From the NCBI GenBank assembly GCA_964542435.1, contig CAZIVE010000018.1, positions 1 through 34,064 on the forward strand: 34,064 nt of DNA, given 5' to 3'. A model generated the notes under the pieces. It was given only the letters and a program-made list of their open reading frames with translations, did not search any database and had not been told where the DNA came from. A program made the position numbers and the translations under genes. The first letter of the stretch is position 1; every line of letters begins with the position of its first letter. Of the stretch, positions 1 through 8,361 are shown one piece after another. The stretch comes from CAZIVE01 sp964542435 (GTDB taxonomy: Bacteria; Bacteroidota; Bacteroidia; Bacteroidales; Tannerellaceae).

Positions 1-737
1 ACCACGCCGAAGCAGTGGAACAACGGCACGCAGCAGCAGAGTTTGTCGTCTGCCGTGAAACCCATTCCTTCACCGGTGAAATATCCGTTGTTGGTAATAT
101 TATGGTGCGTCAGCATAACTCCTTTTGGAAAGCCCGTTGTGCCTGAAGTATATTGCATATTGACCACATCAAAGCAGTCAACTTTTTTCTTTGCCTCAAG
201 CAACACATCGTCTGCTACATTCTGCCCAAGGAGAAGCAGTTCTGCGGTGTTGTACATGCCACGGTATTTCTCCTGACCGATATAAACCACATTCTTGAGC
301 TTGGGAAAACGCTCGCTCTTGACGAAGCCACGCTGCGATTCCTTCAGTTCGGGAAGCATCGTATAGACCATATCGACGTAGCTGCCATCGAAGACACCGT
401 CGGTGATACAAAGCGTCTGTATGTCGGAATCCTTTACCAGAAACTCCAGCTCATTCTGTTTGTAATTGGTATTGACAGTGACAAGCACAGCTCCGATCTT
501 TGCGCCGGCAAAGAGGAAGGTGAGCCAATCCGGAACATTCGTTGCCCAGATGCCTACATGCGTTCCGTGTTTGATGCCGATCGCGAGCATTCCTTTCGCC
601 ATATCATCCACGCGTTCGTTGAAAGCTTTCCAAGTGAAACGCAGATCGCGATCGGAATAAACAATATATTCTTTATCAGGCGTGACTTCAGCCCAATGCT
701 CAAGCCACTGTCCCAAAGTTCTGTTTTGCAATTCCAT
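1..737 (-). CDS. AMP-binding acyl-CoA synthetase, N-terminal part (cut by window edge)
   Basis: About 245 N-terminal residues of an adenylate-forming enzyme are visible and the C-terminal part lies outside the window. The family activates a carboxylic acid, usually a fatty acid, with ATP and joins it to CoA. The protein starts MELQNRTLGQWLEHW and carries the phosphate-binding P-loop YTSGTTGFPKGV near residue 205, followed by LTHHNI and VPLFHCFG, the usual A3-A5 order. The ATG at 735-737 lies 11 bases after the stop of the XRE-cupin regulator, so the two are probably co-transcribed. The exact substrate cannot be told from this part; a medium- or long-chain acyl-CoA ligase is the best guess. 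Confidence 0.9.
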   Translation of the reverse strand, partial: MELQNRTLGQWLEHWAEVTPDKEYIVYSDRDLRFTWKAFNERVDDMAKGMLAIGIKHGTHVGIWATNVPDWLTFLFAGAKIGAVLVTVNTNYKQNELEFLVKDSDIQTLCITDGVFDGSYVDMVYTMLPELKESQRGFVKSERFPKLKNVVYIGQEKYRGMYNTAELLLLGQNVADDVLLEAKKKVDCFDVVNMQYTSGTTGFPKGVMLTHHNITNNGYFTGEGMGFTADDKLCCCVPLFHCFGV

Positions 738-748
738 CTCAGCCGAAA

Positions 749-1333
749 TTAATAGGGAGTATAAATGATGCCGAGAATACGAGCAGGCTCGTCTGTCGCA
801 GCATGAACGTGATGGGCAACGATGGAATCATAATAGATGCTGTCGCCATCTTCGAGAATGTAGGTGTTTTTACCGTAATTGATTTCCACCACGCCTTCGA
901 GCACATAGATAAACTCTTCACCTTCGTGAGTGGACATGATGAAATCCACGCCCTCTTCCGTCGGGGCAATATCAATCAGGAACGGTTCCATATGACGTCC
1001 CGATTTATCCTGAGAAAGGGCATGATATTCCATGTGGCGGCGACCGCGGGCTTCATCGTTGGTAAAGCCGATACTGTTTTTGGAATTACTATCTTTCTTG
1101 CGACAGATCACAGGGCCGAGCTCTGTCTGATCATCAAGAAAAGTTCCCAGGCGAACGCCCAACACACGAGCTATCTTGATAAGTGGAGCTAATGATGGAA
1201 AATCTACATTATCTTCGATACGGTTAATCTGTTCAACACTAAGGCCCGAACGTTCGGCAACCTCTTCTACCTTCAGTTGTTTTGTCTCTCGGAGATTCTT
1301 AATCTTGGCTCCGATAATCTTATTGTTTCCCAT
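749..1333 (-). CDS. XRE-family regulator with C-terminal cupin domain
   Basis: A 194-residue two-domain regulator. Residues about 7-62 form an HTH_3/XRE domain (IKNLRETKQLKVEEVAERSG, then SVEQINRIEDN). Residues about 110-190 form a cupin beta-barrel (GEEFIYVLEGVVEI ... LEDGDSIYYD ... HHVHAA), which in this family senses a small molecule. The frame is open to 1390, but a TACTTTTG -7 box at 1388-1395 puts the transcript start near 1382, so the ATG at 1331-1333 (MGNNKIIGAKIK) is the better start. The acyl-CoA synthetase follows directly, which suggests the regulator controls acyl-CoA metabolism. Function is inferred from domains and context. Confidence 0.9.
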   Translation of the reverse strand: MGNNKIIGAKIKNLRETKQLKVEEVAERSGLSVEQINRIEDNVDFPSLAPLIKIARVLGVRLGTFLDDQTELGPVICRKKDSNSKNSIGFTNDEARGRRHMEYHALSQDKSGRHMEPFLIDIAPTEEGVDFIMSTHEGEEFIYVLEGVVEINYGKNTYILEDGDSIYYDSIVAHHVHAATDEPARILGIIYTPY

Positions 1334-1387
1334 AAATACAAATATAGAATATGATACTTGCAGATGACGATTTGTCATTAATCGGCA

Positions 1388-1395
1388 CAAAAGTA
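1388..1395 (-). promoter_or_regulatory. -7 promoter box of the XRE-cupin / acyl-CoA synthetase operon
   Basis: TACTTTTG on the minus strand matches the Bacteroidetes -7 consensus TAnnTTTG. It predicts a start near 1380-1383 and a leader of about 50 nt. No clear TTTG element is seen 19-20 bp upstream. Confidence 0.6.
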
Positions 1396-1637
1396 CATTA
1401 ATTTTCTATGATTGTACCCTCGAAAATTATTTTTTCAAACATTATCGCCTTTTTTCACGATCTATTGCAAAGAGAATAAGACGTGAACCATGCGAACTGC
1501 ACAAAATGAATATAAAAATCCGGATCCATCATCCTAAAGAAAGGATTCGCCGCGAAGGCATGAACGGTAAGAATAAAGGCCATGCGATCCATGAATCTCT
1601 TCTTCTTATCCATGCGTTTTCCATCGTATTTCTAAGG

Positions 1638-1798
1638 AATACATATTCCGATGAGCGTAGAAATGGTAAATACCGAGGAAATAGGACTTCGACATCCGAA
1701 GAAATGCTATTTACTAAGGAAATAGGATTTCGACGTGCGTAGAAACGCTATTTACCGAAGAAATAGAACTTCGACGTGCGTAGAAATGCTATTTACCG
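1638..1798. repeat. 41-bp tandem repeat of imperfect palindromes
   Basis: Units start at 1638 (degenerate), 1679, 1720 and 1761, and the last is cut by the N gap after 38 bases. Each unit is an AAATAGGATTTC-like arm, a loop of about 10 bp (GACGTGCGTA, itself ACG-TG-CGT), an arm of type GAAACGCTATTT, and a 7-bp spacer such as ACCGAAG. The two 12-bp arms pair except at two positions, so each unit can fold into a hairpin with about 34 bases of structured sequence. The array probably continues into the gap, which would explain why assembly stopped there. Function unknown. Confidence 0.85.
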
Positions 1799-1898
1799 NN
1801 NNNNNNNNNNNNNNNNNNNNNNNNNNNNNNNNNNNNNNNNNNNNNNNNNNNNNNNNNNNNNNNNNNNNNNNNNNNNNNNNNNNNNNNNNNNNNNNNNN
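1799..1898. other. Assembly gap (100 N)
   Basis: One hundred N directly after the third full-strength 41-bp repeat unit. The real length of the repeat array is therefore unknown. Confidence 0.98.
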
Positions 1899-1928
1899 CC
1901 GATTCAACAATGAATAGAAACAGATTTA

Positions 1929-3620
1929 TTACTTAATCACATTCTGGAAAGCAGAATTGGTGACATATTTTGCAAACTCCAGATCCGTTGCAGCCATCTT
2001 TGCATACTTTCTGTTGGCTGAGATAGCCGACTGAAGGTTGCTGACTACGCCGTTGGCATCGTTGGTACGAGCTGCAACAACAGCTTTCAGATAAGATGTG
2101 GCAGCATCAGGATTAGCAATGGCAGCCAATGTCTGAGCAGCTTTGCTGTAATCCTTTGTCATAATCTGAGCCAAAGCAGCATTGTTGGTCTTTACATCGC
2201 CGAAGCTGCTGACAGCCTTTGCATAATCACCCTCTTTCAGTTCCATAACACCGAGAGCTTCACTCAATTCGTTAACGCCGGAAGCACCACCGAACAACTG
2301 CTGTGCTTTTGGATAATCGCCCTTATTCAAAGCGATCAAACCGAGGTTCATATTGGATTCAGGATTGTTCTTGATTGAATTAGCTTTGGTGAACATCTCT
2401 TCAGCCTTAGCCAGATCACCGGAACGATAAGCCATCATACCGACATTGTTCCAAGTACGATAATCATTGGAATAAAGATCTGTAGCTCTGTTGTAAAGTT
2501 CAGCCTTCTTGGCATTGTCGTTAGTCAAAGTTGCAGCGTAGAGGAGTTCCTCAACGTTCAACTTCTTAGGATCGCTGTTAGCAAGAGAGGTGATTTCGTC
2601 ATCGCTCTTACCGATGATTTCGATGTTGGCAGTCAAACGAGAACGACGCAGTTGCGGGAGAACCTCATCAGCCAATGTGCTGAATACGGTAGAGATGTTC
2701 TTGATCTCTTTTTCGCGCTGTTCCGGATCCTGATACATAGAGAGGACACGAAGAACGAGGTCTTTATCCTGGATGTTTGATTTAGAAACGAGTTCCTGGA
2801 AGCCTTCCCAGTCCTGAGCGGTATAACGAGCATCGATCGGAACCTTCACATTGGCTTTCTTCATCTCTTTATTCAGATAGCTGGATGTGTTAGCTTCACG
2901 CTTCTCTGCCAGTCCTGTGTTCAGTTTGACACCACCATCAGGAGATGCATAAGCCTGTACTTCGACAGCTACGTTCTGGTTAGGAGCTTCGCTTGCGTTC
3001 TGTACCAAATCCTTCCAATCAGAGAGTTCTGATTTACCCAACTCTTTGGAACGGAGTTCTGCACGCTGGATAAGGAACATGATATTGGCATCGTGAGCCT
3101 CTTTGATGATACGCTGGAATTTATCGGATGCGATGGCTGCGGTTGCTGTAGAAGCATCAGCCAGTTCAGATGTAGAGAGCACGCCTTCAGCAATCTTGAC
3201 ATCGGGCAGTTTGACGATGCGGTTTCCAACCTTAGCATCAAATGTGAGGAAGAGTTCAGACTTTCTCATTTCAGGTTTATAGATGAAGCTTGACTTCATC
3301 GTAACGTTAGAACCGGTTGACATCGGAACGACTGTATTATTGCCTTTCACTTTCTCACCTTGGAATGTATAAGCTGTGCCCCAAGCTTCGCCACCTTCGT
3401 AGCGGAGAACAGGAGTAATTGTAACTACGGCCTTCTTATTAAACCACTTTGCCGGGAAGGTTGTGCTGATTGAAACAGGCACTTTTCCTCCGATAGCCTC
3501 AAGAGGCTGCGGATCTGCCTTAAAATATTCTTCGCCCAACGGTTTTAGCTTGTTGGAGCAAGAAGAAAAGGTCAGGATAGCTGCCAATACGAAGAATGGC
3601 AATAAAAACTTTTTGTTCAT
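1929..3620 (-). CDS. OmpA-like / TPR lipoprotein
   Basis: A 563-residue predicted lipoprotein. The signal peptide ends at a lipobox-like FSSC with Cys21 as lipidation site. Residues about 30-150 form a beta-rich N-terminal region. Around residue 220 is an OmpA-C-like segment (EVQAYASPDGG followed by LAEKREANTSSYL), typical of peptidoglycan-associating modules. From about residue 350 to the end are tetratricopeptide-type helical repeats (WNNVGMMAYRSGDLAKAEEM; MNLGLIALNKGDYPKAQQL). Such proteins sit in the outer membrane facing the periplasm and act as scaffolds; the exact partner is not known to me. The gene stands alone behind its own promoter with a leader of about 85 nt. Confidence 0.85.
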   Translation of the reverse strand: MNKKFLLPFFVLAAILTFSSCSNKLKPLGEEYFKADPQPLEAIGGKVPVSISTTFPAKWFNKKAVVTITPVLRYEGGEAWGTAYTFQGEKVKGNNTVVPMSTGSNVTMKSSFIYKPEMRKSELFLTFDAKVGNRIVKLPDVKIAEGVLSTSELADASTATAAIASDKFQRIIKEAHDANIMFLIQRAELRSKELGKSELSDWKDLVQNASEAPNQNVAVEVQAYASPDGGVKLNTGLAEKREANTSSYLNKEMKKANVKVPIDARYTAQDWEGFQELVSKSNIQDKDLVLRVLSMYQDPEQREKEIKNISTVFSTLADEVLPQLRRSRLTANIEIIGKSDDEITSLANSDPKKLNVEELLYAATLTNDNAKKAELYNRATDLYSNDYRTWNNVGMMAYRSGDLAKAEEMFTKANSIKNNPESNMNLGLIALNKGDYPKAQQLFGGASGVNELSEALGVMELKEGDYAKAVSSFGDVKTNNAALAQIMTKDYSKAAQTLAAIANPDAATSYLKAVVAARTNDANGVVSNLQSAISANRKYAKMAATDLEFAKYVTNSAFQNVIK

Positions 3621-3710
3621 GATACTTTTATAAGTTTTAATAATACGATATGAAATGTTTTATTCACTAATTTTCAAAACTCAATCTGTATGCCAATGCA
3701 CAACTAGATG

Positions 3711-3718
3711 CAAAGTTA
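3711..3718 (-). promoter_or_regulatory. -7 promoter box of the TPR lipoprotein gene
   Basis: TAACTTTG on the minus strand fits TAnnTTTG. The predicted transcript start is near 3705, giving an AT-rich leader of about 85 nt without an obvious Shine-Dalgarno sequence. Confidence 0.6.
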
Positions 3719-3813
3719 GAATTTTTCACTCAGAATGAGGGCCATCATCCAAAATAATAGTCAGAATAAATCATTTTGACCGATAAAATTCGGATTCGTT
3801 CTCTTTAGCGCTG

Positions 3814-6072
3814 CTAAAATAGTACTTTTCTGCTAAAAGAAATGTTATTTTTTGTGATATTTGCTATATATATTCCCTTAGGAAGAGACGAGAGGCTTAT
3901 CGAAGTCACTGATTCCGTCAAATCTTTCGCAGCAACCAACGTTCCATTGGCAGCATAAACAGAAAGCCGTGCTTTCGGCATCGATTCGGGAAGAACGACA
4001 TGCAGCGTGCGATGCGTAGGCTCGACAAACAATTTGATATCGCTCTGTTCATCCACGTTCTCAACGGCCGACGGATTGGAATAGCGAACCACAGGATCGA
4101 GATAAAGAGACGTAGCGAAAGCTTGTGAAGGATGCGACGTTGCCTGTTGCCAAGCCTTATTGTAATAGTACCAAGCCGTGTTGCCCGTCACATTTCCTTT
4201 GGGAATGTTCAGTACGGCGAAATGAGTCGTATCACTGCTGCTCGGAGTGATGGTATAAGAGACATAGAAACGTCCCTTCACCTTGACCGGACTCTCAAAA
4301 GCCAGATAACTTTCCGCTTTACGGCTCAAAGACTTTGTCGTGGTCTTGAAACTGTATGAGTAATAACGCTGATAAGCCGGAGAGAAGGTCTGACTTGCGA
4401 GCTTGTTGGTCGGAGCATTATTGTCTTCATAAACCGACACTTCTACATTGAGCGTGCTGCCCGTTGCCGATGAGACAAGGTAAACGCCTTGGATGTAAGC
4501 TTCCGAACTGACGTCATATTGCTCTGCATATTGCGTGATTCCGGAGGTATTGTTTCCAAACAATGGCGTTGCATCAGTCGATGAGAGCGGCGTCACTTCC
4601 ACCTTTTCATTGAATCCGGACTGTCTGACATTGCTCAGCCGATAGCAAGGTGCATTCTGATACGGATCAAGTCCATTCCACTTGAGCGTGTCCAGAGCCG
4701 GCGCCAGCCAATGTTTCAATTGCCGATTGATAGCCGTCGTATCGGCCCAGGCCTTTGCCAATGAATAGTAATAGTCATTGACCGGATCTTCACAGACCGA
4801 ATTGCCGCCGGTGAGCGCACCGATCATCTTTCCTGAGGCATCGAACAGCGGCGAACCGGAAGAACCTCCAGCTGTAATGCCACTGGTCCAACGGTTAACC
4901 AGAAGATGGAGTCCAGCAGGGAATTTATATTCTTCAATGTCCGGAGTGTACGTCGTCAACGTTCCGACAAAACTATTGACACGTTTCACCGATCCTTGCG
5001 GATGATGAATGCCGAAGTAGGGACCGGCAAAGTTTGATGAAGCATTCCATCCGGAATAATAGGGCATATAATCTACGGGCGGCGTTTCGCCAAGGAGCAA
5101 TAATGCCTCATCGTGATCCTCGTTGACCGAAACCATCGTCGCAGAAGCTGTGGACATCTCTTCCGTACCACGAAGGATTGTGCGGCAAAGCGGACTGTCA
5201 TAGTTGTAGAAGCAGACAATGCTTCCCGCCATCTTTGCATAATAATCAGCCGAGATATGTGCAAATCCGTCATTCAGACAATGAGAAGAGGTAAGCAGAT
5301 AAGGTTTCCCGTCATTATCTGTATTGTTGACGAGCGTTCCGGTACACAATGTAGAGCCGTCGATGACCATCAGCACGACACTTCGTCCCGCCAATTCCGC
5401 ACCTGCAATGGTGTCGATGCTGCAACGAAGAGCCGGCATACAGCCATCTTCAGACGTCGTGCCGTACGGTTCGCCAAAGCGAAGAACGTCGCGATAAGCA
5501 TGATTGACCTCACCGATGGTAAGACTTCCTGCAAAGGCAGCTTGCGCCGGTTCCTGGTATTCGACGATGAGTTCGTCGCCCTGAACAGGAGCCACGGGAA
5601 GCAGATTGTTTTCAGAGTTATTGAGTGAAGTGAAAGAACCCAGGATCTGTGTCTGATCGGGATTATAAAGGAAAAGCCGAGCGCCATCGGGAAGATGATA
5701 TTTCGTAAAGAGCACATTGATGGAATAGGCTCCTTCCGAATGAATACGCAAACGCCACACCTTTGTTCCGTCGGCCGTTGTAAACTGAGTGCCGGAATTC
5801 GTGCGGTCATAATCGACGACAAACTTAGTTGCGAAACGGTAGCCGCTACGAAGATCGCTGTTGTTCAGCGAATCGAGGCGCAGTTCTTCTTCAATATTCA
5901 CGGCAGGCATTTCTACAGTCATCAGGCTTTCATCGCTTTTGGTAATAGAAAGCGGAAGAGGACGGCCGCCATGGCTAATCTGAGCTTCCGATGGTACTTC
6001 AAATGCAAACAGAATCAAAACGATGATTGCAGAGAGAATTGCTTGTGATCTTTTCATCTTTATCTTAGTCAT
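3814..6072 (-). CDS. T9SS-exported lysyl-endopeptidase-like serine protease
   Basis: A 752-residue secreted trypsin-fold protease. An N-terminal signal peptide (about residues 1-30) is followed by a beta-rich prodomain-like region to about 210. The catalytic domain (about 210-460) shows His264 in LTSSHCLND, a probable Asp321 in EDHDEALLLL, and the nucleophile Ser405 in GGSSGSPLF; the spacing and cysteines resemble Achromobacter lysyl endopeptidase. The last 75 or so residues have the pattern of a type IX secretion C-terminal domain (LSVYAANGTLV ... LPKGIYIANI ... SRKVLF), so the protein is probably moved across the outer membrane by T9SS. Start ATG 6070-6072 is two bases after the GH20 stop; MKRSQ at 6057 is an alternative. 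It is the last gene of a three-gene operon. Confidence 0.88.
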   Translation of the reverse strand: MTKIKMKRSQAILSAIIVLILFAFEVPSEAQISHGGRPLPLSITKSDESLMTVEMPAVNIEEELRLDSLNNSDLRSGYRFATKFVVDYDRTNSGTQFTTADGTKVWRLRIHSEGAYSINVLFTKYHLPDGARLFLYNPDQTQILGSFTSLNNSENNLLPVAPVQGDELIVEYQEPAQAAFAGSLTIGEVNHAYRDVLRFGEPYGTTSEDGCMPALRCSIDTIAGAELAGRSVVLMVIDGSTLCTGTLVNNTDNDGKPYLLTSSHCLNDGFAHISADYYAKMAGSIVCFYNYDSPLCRTILRGTEEMSTASATMVSVNEDHDEALLLLGETPPVDYMPYYSGWNASSNFAGPYFGIHHPQGSVKRVNSFVGTLTTYTPDIEEYKFPAGLHLLVNRWTSGITAGGSSGSPLFDASGKMIGALTGGNSVCEDPVNDYYYSLAKAWADTTAINRQLKHWLAPALDTLKWNGLDPYQNAPCYRLSNVRQSGFNEKVEVTPLSSTDATPLFGNNTSGITQYAEQYDVSSEAYIQGVYLVSSATGSTLNVEVSVYEDNNAPTNKLASQTFSPAYQRYYSYSFKTTTKSLSRKAESYLAFESPVKVKGRFYVSYTITPSSSDTTHFAVLNIPKGNVTGNTAWYYYNKAWQQATSHPSQAFATSLYLDPVVRYSNPSAVENVDEQSDIKLFVEPTHRTLHVVLPESMPKARLSVYAANGTLVAAKDLTESVTSISLSSLPKGIYIANITKNNISFSRKVLF

Positions 6073-6074
6073 TA

Positions 6075-8360
6075 TTAATACACACTTACTTCATCCACAA
6101 AAAGGAAACCCGGCGTATGAGGCCATGCTGTCCATTCGCCGAGATCCGGCGTTCCTTTCACTACGACGCGAAGATAACGAGTCTGTATGGACGTAAAATC
6201 CAAACGATGTTCATACAATCCGTTGCGGTCGTCACGCGTCAGTTCCGGTATATTTTTCTCAGCCACTTGTGTAAAGTCCTTTCCATTGTCAGAACTCCAC
6301 ACCTCCATTTTCGTTGCTCCGAAAATAGCATCACTTTTATAGACATCGGTGGAGACAACCACAGAAGATACTTGCTGCACGCTACGAAGATCGATGGTCA
6401 GATCCATGTCTTTCCCAATAAAGCCCAACCAACGGTCGGTGTTGTAATTGGTCGTTCCGCGCAATCCGTCGCACAGCGTGATGGCTCCATGACCTTGATA
6501 CTTCTGATGAGGTGCATCCTTCAACGTCACCGGACAAAACGACGACTTGCTGATCTCTATATTTTCCTTATACAACCGGCTCGTATCTGATCCATTGATA
6601 ACCTGAGCTTTAAAGAGACAGCTCTTGACAAATGTCAACGGTTGCTTATATATAGATGTATAAGACGACGGATTATTGCCATCGGTCGTATAATAGATCG
6701 GACGATTTCCCAACGCAAAAAGTGAAAGCGCGAGATTGTGATGAACGCTGTCCACAGTGAATGTGGGCGTAACGTCAAAAGCATGACGCTGATAGGTATA
6801 ATGCAGTCTGTCGTAGAGAGCAGTCAACGGATAGAGACGCGTCAGGAAATTATCAAAGTTTTTCCGGTCGCACCAGGCGATCTCGCTCAAAGCCGCGATA
6901 CGAGGAAGCACTAAGTATTCGGCGCGTTCCGTCGTAAGGATATGTTCCGACCAAAGGCAGCATTGCACACCCAAGATATGATTCCTTACCGATTCCGAGA
7001 GCGTGTCTGGTGCCGGTTCAAATTCATAGACGCGGCGAAGTCCCTTGGTTCCTTCCAGTTCGGCATAACCGCGATTGCTAAGATAAAGATAAGCAATAGG
7101 CGTCATCACAACATCATGATTCTGCTGTGCGGCTTGGATGCCTCGCATCTCGTTCTGCCACGCCATGACGGTCACCTTGTCGGTCAAACCGCCTTCCATG
7201 ATTTCATCCCAACCAACGATGCTGCGTCCGCGAGCATTGACAAACTTCTCCATCTCGGAAAGGAAATAACTCTGAAGACGTGACTCGGCAGATCGCCCGG
7301 GTTCATCTTTCCAACCCATCGACTTTACCAGATTCTGGCACTTCTCACACTCTTTCCACCGATCACGAGGACATTCGTCACCTCCAATATGAATGTAATG
7401 CGATGGAAAAAGATCCATGACTTCCGAAAGAACATCTTTAGCAAACTGAATGGATTTCGGATTGCCGACGCAGAGTACATCCTTGAACACGCCATAATGA
7501 TATTCCACGTCGTATGGACCGCCGGTACAACCCAATTCAGGATAAGCAGCCAAGGCCGCCATCATGTGACCGGGCATATCAATCTCCGGAATCACGGTGA
7601 TAAAACGGTCGGCGGCATATTTCACAATCTCACGAATCTGTTCCTGCGTATAATAACCACCATAAGGTGTGCCATCGCCATTCTCCGAACCATCTTCCAG
7701 CAGTGACTGCTTTCTCTTCGAACCGACCTGCGTCAGCAATGGATATTTCTTGATCTCGATACGCCAGCCCTGATCTTCCGTGAGATGCCAATGAAACGTA
7801 TTGAGATTGTGAAGCGACATAATGTCAAGGTACTTCTTCACAAATTCTACGGAAAAGAAATGTCGTCCGACGTCGAGATGCATGCCACGCCAGGCGAAGC
7901 GAGGACGATCGATGATGTTTGCTGCAGGCATTGAAACCTCTCCGTTTGCCAAGGGCAAAGACTTACGCAGTGTCTGAACGCCATAAAACACACCGGCCGC
8001 AGAACCTCCGCTGATCGTGATGCCCGACGATTCCACCGTCATACGATAACCTTCAGCAGGAAGTGATTTGGTATCGCGACGAAGCTTGATGAGATGACCG
8101 CCGCGTTTGTCGGTTGTGACCGACAGTTGCAATCCGCAGCTTTGGTTGATATAGTCCGAAAGCATTCCGGCTACGCGCTGCAAATCGGCATCGCCATCAG
8201 GGTAACTGATGCGTGTCGTGGCTTTCAGCGTAAAGGGACTCGCATCGGGAAGCACCATCACACGCGGCTTCGGGATCACATTATAATGCGCCGTTCCTAT
8301 GGCTTTTGCGCCGGAGAATACGGCTACACACAGACCGATCAGCAGAATAATCTTCTTCAT
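6075..8360 (-). CDS. GH20 beta-N-acetylhexosaminidase with F5/8-type C-terminal domain
   Basis: A 761-residue exported enzyme that releases terminal GlcNAc or GalNAc from glycans by substrate-assisted catalysis. Domain order: signal peptide (1-20), GH20b-type N-terminal domain (about 25-150), GH20 barrel (about 152-510) with FHWHLTEDQGWRIEI and the catalytic pair Asp328-Glu329 in HIGGDECPRD, a short beta-sandwich with PIYYTTDGNNPSS (chitobiase C-terminal-like, about 545-610), and an F5/8-type C (discoidin/CBM32-like) domain to the end. It starts one base after the DUF4838 stop and ends two bases before the protease start, so the three genes are surely one transcript. It has no T9SS tail, so a periplasmic location is likely. 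Confidence 0.95.
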   Translation of the reverse strand: MKKIILLIGLCVAVFSGAKAIGTAHYNVIPKPRVMVLPDASPFTLKATTRISYPDGDADLQRVAGMLSDYINQSCGLQLSVTTDKRGGHLIKLRRDTKSLPAEGYRMTVESSGITISGGSAAGVFYGVQTLRKSLPLANGEVSMPAANIIDRPRFAWRGMHLDVGRHFFSVEFVKKYLDIMSLHNLNTFHWHLTEDQGWRIEIKKYPLLTQVGSKRKQSLLEDGSENGDGTPYGGYYTQEQIREIVKYAADRFITVIPEIDMPGHMMAALAAYPELGCTGGPYDVEYHYGVFKDVLCVGNPKSIQFAKDVLSEVMDLFPSHYIHIGGDECPRDRWKECEKCQNLVKSMGWKDEPGRSAESRLQSYFLSEMEKFVNARGRSIVGWDEIMEGGLTDKVTVMAWQNEMRGIQAAQQNHDVVMTPIAYLYLSNRGYAELEGTKGLRRVYEFEPAPDTLSESVRNHILGVQCCLWSEHILTTERAEYLVLPRIAALSEIAWCDRKNFDNFLTRLYPLTALYDRLHYTYQRHAFDVTPTFTVDSVHHNLALSLFALGNRPIYYTTDGNNPSSYTSIYKQPLTFVKSCLFKAQVINGSDTSRLYKENIEISKSSFCPVTLKDAPHQKYQGHGAITLCDGLRGTTNYNTDRWLGFIGKDMDLTIDLRSVQQVSSVVVSTDVYKSDAIFGATKMEVWSSDNGKDFTQVAEKNIPELTRDDRNGLYEHRLDFTSIQTRYLRVVVKGTPDLGEWTAWPHTPGFLFVDEVSVY

Positions 8361-8361
8361 T

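Larger units (their letters stand above)
1396..1928. other. Non-coding stretch with 41-bp array and assembly gap
   Basis: No convincing gene lies between the regulator's promoter and the 3' end of the TPR lipoprotein gene. The short open frames here have no family signature, and the longest runs through the tandem repeat, whose 41-bp period is not a multiple of three. The stretch holds the palindromic tandem repeat (1638-1798) and a 100-base N gap (1799-1898). Confidence 0.75.

Noticed and set aside
1638..1798. CRISPR array
   Set aside because: The repeats are directly tandem with 7-bp similar spacers and no unique spacer sequences, and there are no cas genes.
1506..1917. Open frames of 60-78 codons through the 41-bp repeat
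   Set aside because: They have no signature, no start signal, and run through a repeat with a non-codon period and into an N gap.
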